A stretch of 11,799 bases of DNA, taken from positions 1 to 11,799 of the forward strand of contig CAUWFE010000037.1 of assembly GCA_963558185.1 (NCBI GenBank), read 5' to 3'. The first letter of the stretch is position 1. Each line of letters begins with the position of its first letter. This stretch comes from UMGS1663 sp963558185 (GTDB taxonomy: Bacteria; Bacillota; Clostridia; TANB77; CAG-508). The notes under the pieces are model-generated. The model was given only the letters and a program-made list of their open reading frames with translations, was not told the DNA's origin and made no database searches. Of the stretch, positions 1-5,360 are shown piece after piece. Both the position numbers and the translations under genes were made by a program.

Positions 1-205
1 ATTCTTTCATTGCCTCTTGTGTATTTGCTTCTGCTGATGCCATTTTATTTGCAGCTGTTTTTGCTTGTGTGAATAAGCCATTATCTCCTAATACCATTGT
101 CATACTTACTCCTGCTAATATGATTAGTATTACTATAGTTACTACTAATGCTATTAATGTTACACCTTGTTCTTTATTTTTTAGTATTGATATTTTATTT
201 TTCAT
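1..205 (-). CDS. Prepilin-like protein, N-terminal fragment (runs off the left edge)
   Basis: The first 68 codons are present; the gene is cut by the window end. Residues 1-13 are a short lysine-rich leader. Then comes a type III (class) prepilin signal, EQG then VTLIALVVTIVIL, with predicted prepilin-peptidase cleavage after Gly14 and a hydrophobic helix at about 15-38, followed by a polar stretch beginning GDNGLFTQAKTAA. This layout is known for type IV pilins and pseudopilins: membrane-held precursors cut by a PilD-type peptidase and assembled into surface filaments. Position +5 of the mature chain is Ala, not the usual Glu. The start at 205 is chosen over an in-frame ATG at 220 because GGGAGATG (211-218) makes a good ribosome binding site just upstream of 205, and the 220 codon would overlap it. 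Whether it is a major pilin, a minor pilin or a stand-alone surface protein cannot be told from the fragment. Confidence 0.85.
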   Translation of the reverse strand, partial: MKNKISILKNKEQGVTLIALVVTIVILIILAGVSMTMVLGDNGLFTQAKTAANKMASAEANTQEAMKE

Positions 206-510
206 TTTTTCATCTCCCATTTTATATAATAATTTTTTTATTATGTTTTTAGTTTTTATTAACATGTATCATAAAATTCTAATCTCTTCATATTTCCTCC
301 TTATCTTATGTGCTTATATTTTTTTACATTATATACTATTTTTTTACATCATTTTTATTTTTTAACCTATATTATGCGAGTTTATCCTTTGTTATAATTT
401 CAACATGAAAATTAATTAAAATTTAGGCTATATTGACAACACAAAACATACTTTTGTAAATAAATTAAAATATATTTTCAAAAATCTAAGTAGATAAAAA
501 GTAGATAAAT
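206..510. other. Intergenic stretch between tuf terminator and prepilin gene
   Basis: No convincing protein gene lies here on either strand. On the minus strand there is a perfect -10 hexamer TATAAT at 328-333, but no good -35 at 16-18 bases (AAAAAT at 17), so it is only a weak promoter candidate for the prepilin gene; a second weak pair is TTGAAA (476-481) with TACAAA (453-458). A ten-codon ORF (259-291, MKRLEFYDTC) follows an AAGGAGG (296-302) at 4 bases spacing and could be a leader peptide or chance. Two direct copies of AGTAGATAAA lie at 489-498 and 500-509. Confidence 0.5.
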
Positions 511-554
511 AAAAAAATAGCAAGGTGCTACAAATATTTGTAACCCTTGCTATT
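511..554 (-). terminator. Rho-independent terminator of the str operon (after tuf)
   Basis: On the minus strand AATAGCAAGG (545-554) pairs perfectly with CCTTGCTATT (516-525). The stem continues, after one bulged base, through a second paired section (GTTACAAAT with ATTTGTAGC, one G-U pair), giving about 19 bp. A run of seven T (511-517 on the plus strand as A) follows at once. It begins about 10 bases after the tuf stop codon. On the plus strand there is no T tract, so it acts in the minus direction only. Confidence 0.93.
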
Positions 555-564
555 ATTATATTTA

Positions 565-1764
565 TTATTCAATTATGTCAGATACAACACCTGAACCTAC
601 TGTTCTACCACCTTCACGGATAGCGAATCTTAATCCTTTTTCAATAGCGATTGGAGTAATTAATTCGATTTCCATGTCTACGTTATCTCCTGGCATAACC
701 ATTTCTGTTCCAGCAGGTAATTTAATAACACCTGTAACGTCTGTTGTTCTGAAATAGAATTGTGGTCTATATCCATTGAAGAATGGTGTATGACGTCCAC
801 CTTCTTCTTTAGTTAAAACGTATACTTGTGAATTGAATTTTGTATGTGGATGTATTGTTCCTGGTTTTGCAAGAACTTGACCTCTTTCGATATCTGTTCT
901 TTGAACACCTCTTAATAATACACCAATGTTATCACCAGCTTCAGCTTGGTCTAATAATTTTCTGAACATTTCAACACCTGTAACAACTGTTTTTGCAGAT
1001 GCTTTAATACCAACGATTTCAACTTCGTCTTGTAATTTGATTGTCCCTCTTTCTACTCTACCTGTTGCAACTGTACCACGTCCTGTAATTGTGAATACGT
1101 CTTCAACTGGCATTAAGAATGGTTGATCAATTGGTCTTTCTGGTGTTGGAATATATTTATCAACTTCTTCCATTAATTCTTTAATTGGTGCATAAGTTGC
1201 ATCTTCTGGATCTGTTGATGCACATTCTAGAACTTTTAAAGAAGATCCTTTTACTACTGGAATTTCATCTCCTGGGAATCCATATTCAGATAATAAATCT
1301 CTAACTTCCATTTCTACTAATTCTAATAATTCTGGATCATCAACCATGTCACATTTGTTTAAATATACAACAATATATTTAACACCAACTTGTCTAGCAA
1401 GTAAGATATGTTCTCTTGTTTGTGGCATTGGTCCATCAGCTGCTGAAACAACTAAGATAGCACCATCCATTTGTGCAGCACCTGTGATCATGTTTTTAAC
1501 ATAGTCAGCGTGTCCTGGACAGTCAACGTGTGCATAGTGTCTGTTGTCTGTTTCATATTCAACGTGAGCTGTATTAATTGTAATACCTCTAGCTTTTTCT
1601 TCTGGAGCACCGTCGATTTGATCGTATGCTTCAAATTTAGCTTTTCCTAATAATGATAAATATTTTGTAATAGCAGCTGTTGTTGTTGTTTTACCGTGGT
1701 CAACATGACCAATTGTTCCGATATTAACGTGTGGCTTTGTTCTTTCAAATTTTGCTTTTGCCAT
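565..1764 (-). CDS. tuf: Elongation factor Tu
   Basis: EF-Tu is the cytoplasmic GTPase that carries aminoacyl-tRNA to the ribosomal A site. The 399-residue chain is full length. GTPase motifs are all present: P-loop GHVDHGKT at 19-26, switch I Thr63 in RGITINTA, DCPGH at 81-85 with the catalytic His85, and NKCD at 136-139. Domains II (about 212-300) and III (about 305-399) follow, ending in the expected GSGVVSDIIE. The start is fixed by a strong AGGAGG about 9 bases upstream (1772-1777). It is last in the str operon, 135 bases after fusA, a spacer that holds its own promoter candidate, and it is followed directly by a strong terminator. Domain boundaries are taken from the known family; motifs are read from the translation. 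No truncation or missing catalytic residue is seen. Confidence 0.99.
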   Translation of the reverse strand: MAKAKFERTKPHVNIGTIGHVDHGKTTTTAAITKYLSLLGKAKFEAYDQIDGAPEEKARGITINTAHVEYETDNRHYAHVDCPGHADYVKNMITGAAQMDGAILVVSAADGPMPQTREHILLARQVGVKYIVVYLNKCDMVDDPELLELVEMEVRDLLSEYGFPGDEIPVVKGSSLKVLECASTDPEDATYAPIKELMEEVDKYIPTPERPIDQPFLMPVEDVFTITGRGTVATGRVERGTIKLQDEVEIVGIKASAKTVVTGVEMFRKLLDQAEAGDNIGVLLRGVQRTDIERGQVLAKPGTIHPHTKFNSQVYVLTKEEGGRHTPFFNGYRPQFYFRTTDVTGVIKLPAGTEMVMPGDNVDMEIELITPIAIEKGLRFAIREGGRTVGSGVVSDIIE

Positions 1765-1840
1765 TTTTAAATTCCTCCTTTTTTTCTAGCTTCTAGTTAG
1801 CTATTTATATAATTAAATTTAATAACTTTGTTGCACTAGC

Positions 1841-1869
1841 ATTTTATAACATTTCTGTAAAAAATGCAA
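1841..1869 (-). promoter_or_regulatory. Candidate sigma-A promoter for tuf
   Basis: On the minus strand -35 TTGCAT (1864-1869) and -10 TAAAAT (1841-1846) are separated by exactly 17 bases; an overlapping extended -10, TGTTATAAA, is also present (1843-1851). It lies about 75 bases upstream of the tuf start and would give extra tuf transcript beyond that from the operon promoter, as is known for tuf in other bacteria. Confidence 0.6.
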
Positions 1870-1894
1870 GCTTTTACAGTGAAATTCCTGTAAA
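1855..1894 (-). repeat. Three alternating copies of TTTACAG/CTGTAAA in the fusA-tuf spacer
   Basis: On the plus strand CTGTAAA occurs at 1855-1861, TTTACAG at 1873-1879 and CTGTAAA at 1888-1894. The middle copy can pair with either neighbour: with the left one it forms an 8-bp stem (CTGTAAAA/TTTTACAG), with the right one a 7-bp stem. The two hairpins exclude each other. The left hairpin loop contains the tuf -35 element. No T tract follows either, so they are not ordinary terminators. Confidence 0.6.
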
Positions 1895-1899
1895 TGATA

Positions 1900-3981
1900 T
1901 TAGTCTTTTTTAGTTCTTGAAGCAACTATAGCTTCAAATACTGATTTTGGAACTTCTTCATAATGAGAAGGTTCCATAGAGTATGTTCCTCTACCTTGTG
2001 TTCTAGAACGAAGTTCAGTTGCATAACCAAACATTTCAGAAAGTGGGATAAATGAATGAATTTCTTGTGTTCCATCTACATTTTCCATTCCTTCTAGTCT
2101 ACCACGTCTTGAGTTTACATCTCCTATAACGTCTCCCATATATTCTTCTGGTACTACGATTTCAACTTTCATAATTGGCTCTAATATAACTGCTTTACCT
2201 TGTTTCATACCTTCTTTAAATGCCATAGCAGCAGCTATTTTGAAGGCCATTTCTGAAGAGTCAACTTCGTGGTATGAACCATCAACTAATGAAACTTTGA
2301 AGTCTGTAACTGGGTAACCAGCTAAGATACCTGTTTCAGCAGCTTCTCTCATACCTTGTTCAATTGGTTTAACATATTCTTTAGGAACAGCTCCTCCAAC
2401 AATTTTGCTTTCGAATTCTATTCCTTTACCTGGCTCTAATGGTTCCATTTCAAACCAAACGTCACCATATTGTCCTTTACCACCAGATTGACGAATAAAT
2501 TTACCTTGAACTTTTACTTTATTTCTAATTGTTTCTTTGTAAGCAACTTGTGGTTTACCTACATTACATTCAACTTTAAATTCTCTTTTTAATCTATCAA
2601 CAATGATATCTAGGTGTAATTCACCCATACCAGCGATAATAGTTTGACCTGTTTCATGATTTGTATATGTTTTAAATGTTGGATCTTCTTCAGCTAATTT
2701 TGCTAAAGCTATACCCATTTTTTCTTGAGCTACTTTATCTTTTGGCTCAATAGCAATATCAATAACTGGTTCTGGGAATTCCATAGATTCTAGAATTACT
2801 GGAGCATTCATATCACATAATGTATCTCCTGTTGTAACTTCTTTTAATCCTACTGCTGCTGCAATATCACCTGCATATACTTTTTCAATATCTTCTCTGT
2901 GATTTGAGTGCATTTGTAGTATTCTACCTATTCTTTCCTTTTTGTCTTTATTTGAGTTTAGTACTGTTGAACCAGCATCTAGTGTTCCTGAATATACTCT
3001 AAAGAAACATAATTTTCCAACAAATGGGTCAGTAGCAATTTTAAATGCTAATGCTGAGAATGGTTCTGTATCAGATGTTTTTCTTTCTACTTCATTTCCA
3101 TCTAAGTCAACACCTTTAATATGTGGAACATCTAATGGTGATGGCATAAAATCAACTATAGCGTTTAATAATTCCTGTACACCTTTGTTTTTGTATGAAG
3201 AACCACAACATACAGGTACTATTGTATTTGCAATAGTTCCTTTTCTTAAACCTTTTTTGATTTCTTCTATTGTTAATTCTTCTCCGTCTAAATATTTCAT
3301 CATTAATTCTTCATCTTGATCTGCAACAGCTTCTATCATAATATCTCTATGTGCTTTTGCAGCTTCTAACATATCAGCTGGTATATCGCATTCTTCAATT
3401 TCTTTTCCTAAATCATCTTTATGAATGAATGCTTTCATTTTTATTAAGTCAACTATTCCTTGGAAGTTATCTTCTGATCCAATTGGTAATTGAATTGCAA
3501 CAGCGTTTGCTTTTAATCTGTTTCTTAATTGATCGATACATAATTCAAAGTTTGCTCCTGTTACGTCCATTTTATTAACATATACCATTCTTGGAACTTG
3601 GTATTTGTCTGCTTGTCTCCAAACAGTTTCAGTTTGTGGTTGTACACCACCTTTAGCAGCTAAAACTGTAACTGAACCATCAAGTACTCTTAAAGATCTT
3701 TGTACTTCTACTGTAAAGTCAACGTGACCTGGAGTATCAATAATATTAATTCTATTATCATTCCAGAAACATGTTGTAGCAGCAGATGTAATTGTTATAC
3801 CTCTTTCTTGTTCTTGTTCCATCCAGTCCATTGTTGCTGCACCTTCGTGAGTTTCTCCTATTTTATGTGTTTTACCTGTATAAAATAATATTCTCTCTGT
3901 TGTTGTTGTTTTTCCAGCATCAATGTGAGCCATGATACCTATATTTCTAGTTCTTTCTAGTGGGTATTGTCTTCCTGCCAT
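1900..3981 (-). CDS. fusA: Elongation factor G
   Basis: EF-G is the GTPase that drives tRNA-mRNA translocation and, with ribosome recycling factor, splits the ribosome after termination. The 693-residue protein matches the usual length of about 690. P-loop AHIDAGKT lies at 18-25, switch I RGITITSAATT at 60-70, DTPGH at 82-86 and NKMD at 136-139. The C-terminal half carries the expected domain IV and V features, such as the glycine-rich RQSGGKGQYGDVW segment and FGYATELRSRTQGRG near the end. The ATG at 3981 has a GGGGG ribosome binding site (3992-3996) 10 bases upstream. It is third in the str operon, 45 bases after rpsG, and 135 bases before tuf. Nothing suggests a paralogue such as a tetracycline-protection protein: the order and sequence are those of the housekeeping gene. 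Confidence 0.99.
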   Translation of the reverse strand: MAGRQYPLERTRNIGIMAHIDAGKTTTTERILFYTGKTHKIGETHEGAATMDWMEQEQERGITITSAATTCFWNDNRINIIDTPGHVDFTVEVQRSLRVLDGSVTVLAAKGGVQPQTETVWRQADKYQVPRMVYVNKMDVTGANFELCIDQLRNRLKANAVAIQLPIGSEDNFQGIVDLIKMKAFIHKDDLGKEIEECDIPADMLEAAKAHRDIMIEAVADQDEELMMKYLDGEELTIEEIKKGLRKGTIANTIVPVCCGSSYKNKGVQELLNAIVDFMPSPLDVPHIKGVDLDGNEVERKTSDTEPFSALAFKIATDPFVGKLCFFRVYSGTLDAGSTVLNSNKDKKERIGRILQMHSNHREDIEKVYAGDIAAAVGLKEVTTGDTLCDMNAPVILESMEFPEPVIDIAIEPKDKVAQEKMGIALAKLAEEDPTFKTYTNHETGQTIIAGMGELHLDIIVDRLKREFKVECNVGKPQVAYKETIRNKVKVQGKFIRQSGGKGQYGDVWFEMEPLEPGKGIEFESKIVGGAVPKEYVKPIEQGMREAAETGILAGYPVTDFKVSLVDGSYHEVDSSEMAFKIAAAMAFKEGMKQGKAVILEPIMKVEIVVPEEYMGDVIGDVNSRRGRLEGMENVDGTQEIHSFIPLSEMFGYATELRSRTQGRGTYSMEPSHYEEVPKSVFEAIVASRTKKD

Positions 3982-3999
3982 TTTATTATTTCCCCCTTT

Positions 4000-4014
4000 C
4001 GTTTATTTTAAACG
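4000..4014 (-). promoter_or_regulatory. Small hairpin just upstream of the fusA ribosome binding site
   Basis: CGTTTA (4009-4014) pairs with TAAACG (4000-4005) around a three-base loop in the rpsG-fusA spacer, ending 3 bases before the fusA Shine-Dalgarno G run. It is short and AT-rich; it may tune fusA translation or be chance. Confidence 0.35.
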
Positions 4015-4026
4015 ATTATCTGTTTT

Positions 4027-4497
4027 TTACCATTTATAATGAGCAAATGCTTTATTAGCTTCTGCCATTCTATGCATATCTTCTTTCTTCTTGAATGCTC
4101 CACCATTTCCAGCTACTGCATCCATGATTTCAGCTGCTAATTTTTCAGCCATTGTTTTTTCATGTCTATTTCTAGCATAAACAACTAACCATCTTAAACC
4201 TAAAGTTTGTCTTCTTTCTGGTCTAATTTCTAATGGTACTTGATATGTAGCACCTCCAACTCTTCTTGCTTTAACTTCAAGTACTGGCATTACATTGTTA
4301 AGTGCTTCTTCAAATACTTCTAGCGGATCTTTTTGTTCTTTTTCTTTGATGATATCAAATGCATCATATACTATTTTTTGTGCAACTGTTTTTTTACCAT
4401 CTAACATTACATTGTTTACTAATTTTGTAACAACTTTGCTATTGTAAATTGGATCTGCTAGAACATCTCTTTTTGCTATAAATCCTTTTCTTGGCAC
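4027..4497 (-). CDS. rpsG: Small-subunit ribosomal protein S7
   Basis: S7 binds the 3' major domain of 16S rRNA, starts assembly of the 30S head and contacts tRNA at the E site. In enterobacteria it is also the translational repressor of the str operon. The 156-residue protein has the usual length, with the family opening PRKGFIAKRDVLADP, the DGKKTVAQKIVYDA segment (about 33-46), and the conserved RRVGGATYQVP and RPERRQTLGLRWLV regions in the middle. The start is GTG at 4497, chosen because AGGAGGG (4505-4511) sits 7 bases upstream and no in-frame ATG is near. It lies between rpsL (180-base spacer) and fusA (45-base spacer). That rpsL-rpsG spacer is long and structured, which fits S7-type feedback control, but this is inference. 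Confidence 0.99.
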   Translation of the reverse strand: MPRKGFIAKRDVLADPIYNSKVVTKLVNNVMLDGKKTVAQKIVYDAFDIIKEKEQKDPLEVFEEALNNVMPVLEVKARRVGGATYQVPLEIRPERRQTLGLRWLVVYARNRHEKTMAEKLAAEIMDAVAGNGGAFKKKEDMHRMAEANKAFAHYKW

Positions 4498-4523
4498 TAT
4501 TCTTCCCTCCTTATTTTTTATTT

Positions 4524-4630
4524 TTGATATTATCGAATATCAATAGGTACTCTGAAAAGTTTAATCTTTTCCGTATAGCGCATATAATCTATTCTAAATT
4601 TAAGTACCAATTTAATATTTCTATTAAATT
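4524..4630 (-). promoter_or_regulatory. Structured rpsL-rpsG spacer RNA, candidate S7 autoregulatory site
   Basis: Reading the minus strand, three paired elements follow one another. The first is a perfect 9-bp stem AATTTAATA/TATTAAATT closed by a GAAA tetraloop (4609-4630). Directly after it, GGTACT (4603-4608) pairs with AGTACC (4546-4551), enclosing an inner hairpin GAAAAG/CTTTTC (4554-4571). Last is a perfect 8-bp stem TTGATATT/AATATCAA with loop CGAT (4524-4543). The rpsG ribosome binding site follows 12 bases later. The pairings are read directly from sequence. The link to S7 rests on the known E. coli S12-S7 intergenic operator and is inference. Confidence 0.5.
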
Positions 4631-4677
4631 AATATCTACAATTAGTAGTTTTATTGCGCACTATTTTTCTCTAAATC

Positions 4678-5091
4678 TTATTTTTTTGGACGTTTTGCTC
4701 CATATTTAGATCTAGCTTGCATTCTGTCTTTTACTCCTGCTGTATCTAAAGTTCCTCTTATAATGTGGTAACGAACACCTGGAAGGTCTTTTACTCTTCC
4801 TCCTCTTATTAGAACAACACTGTGTTCTTGTAAGTTATGTCCTATACCTGGAATATAAGATGTTACTTCATAACCATTTGAAAGTCTAACTCTGGCTACT
4901 TTTCTTAAAGCTGAGTTTGGTTTTTTTGGTGTTACTGTTTTTACTACTGTACATACACCTCTTTTTTGTGGTGCTCTTTTATCTGTTAATCTTTTTTTCA
5001 TTGAGTTATATCCATGTTGAAGAGCTGGTGATGTAGATTTTGATTTTACAGTATGTCTTCCTTTTCTTACTAATTGATTAATTGTTGGCAC
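4678..5091 (-). CDS. rpsL: Small-subunit ribosomal protein S12
   Basis: S12 sits at the 30S decoding centre and governs reading accuracy. The 137-residue protein has the longer Firmicute form (E. coli has 124), with an insert after about residue 18. The diagnostic segments PKKPNSALRK (55-64), GHNLQEHSVVLIRGGRVKDLPG (starting at 84) and the C-terminal RSKYGAKRPKK are all present. Lys56 and Lys101, equivalent to the classic E. coli streptomycin-resistance positions 43 and 88 (gene numbering), are unchanged, so this gene predicts no S12-based resistance. The start is GTG at 5091 with a near-perfect AGGAGGTGA (5099-5107) 7 bases upstream. It is the first gene of the str operon, behind a strong promoter and a leader hairpin. 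Unlike many Firmicutes, no rpoB or rpoC gene lies directly upstream. Confidence 0.99.
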   Translation of the reverse strand: MPTINQLVRKGRHTVKSKSTSPALQHGYNSMKKRLTDKRAPQKRGVCTVVKTVTPKKPNSALRKVARVRLSNGYEVTSYIPGIGHNLQEHSVVLIRGGRVKDLPGVRYHIIRGTLDTAGVKDRMQARSKYGAKRPKK

Positions 5092-5107
5092 TTAAATTTC
5101 ACCTCCT

Positions 5108-5164
5108 AAAAACAAAATAAAATCGCAATATTATTTCCTTTATTTGGATACAATATTTGCGATT
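5108..5164 (-). promoter_or_regulatory. Hairpin with U-rich tail at the 5' end of the rpsL leader
   Basis: On the minus strand AATCGCAAATATT (5152-5164) pairs with AATATTGCGATT (5121-5132): 12 bp with one bulged A and a 19-base loop. A T-rich tract (TTATTTTGTTTTT, 5108-5120) follows and runs right up to the AGGAGG of rpsL. This is the form of an intrinsic terminator, yet it lies downstream of the operon promoter. Transcripts starting at about 5161 would lack the first few bases of the left arm, while transcripts reading through from the upstream gene would have the whole stem. Confidence 0.6.
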
Positions 5165-5167
5165 ATT

Positions 5168-5196
5168 ATTTTATCATGTTTATACGTTTATGTCAA
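5168..5196 (-). promoter_or_regulatory. Main sigma-A promoter of the str operon
   Basis: A perfect -35 TTGACA (5191-5196) and -10 TAAAAT (5168-5173) are spaced by exactly 17 bases, with a TG motif one base before the -10 (extended -10). This is the best promoter in the window and fits a highly expressed translation operon. Transcription should start near 5160-5163, about 70 bases before the rpsL GTG. Confidence 0.9.
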
Positions 5197-5227
5197 TGTT
5201 TTTTTAAAGTTTTTTATTTACATAATT

Positions 5228-5360
5228 TTAGTCTTTTTCTATATCTTTTACTACTATTCTTTTGTAATTTGGATTTTCTTGTTCTTTTTGTGCTTTTTGT
5301 TCTACTTTTTGTAAATTTTCTTTTACTTCGTTAGAAACTTCTATTCTATCTGATAATTCA
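5228..5360 (-). pseudogene. Out-of-frame C-terminal tail of the coiled-coil gene
   Basis: In the -1 frame relative to the upstream coiled-coil gene, 44 stop-free codons run from the A6 tract (5361-5366) to a TAA at 5228-5230. They read NELSDRIEVS onward and end in RIVVKDIEKD. The composition (rich in Lys, Glu, Gln) matches the upstream protein. The stretch has no ATG, GTG or TTG codon, so it cannot be an independent gene. One extra A in the tract would join it to residue 504 and give a 548-residue protein. It may be a sequencing or assembly indel, a true mutation, or a slippage site. Confidence 0.7.

Noticed and set aside
69..365. Plus-strand open frame of 98 codons
   Set aside because: It is antisense to the prepilin gene and the AT-rich spacer, has no ribosome binding site, and its product is low-complexity Ile/Phe-rich sequence.
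433..462. Plus-strand TTGACA with a weak TAAATA 18 bases downstream
   Set aside because: No plus-strand gene follows it, and the -10 is poor; probably chance in AT-rich DNA.
489..509. Two direct copies of AGTAGATAAA
   Set aside because: Only two short copies in AT-rich DNA next to a terminator; no sign of an array or an insertion target duplication.
2942..3319. Plus-strand 125-codon open frame inside fusA
   Set aside because: Antisense shadow of a conserved housekeeping gene with no start signals.
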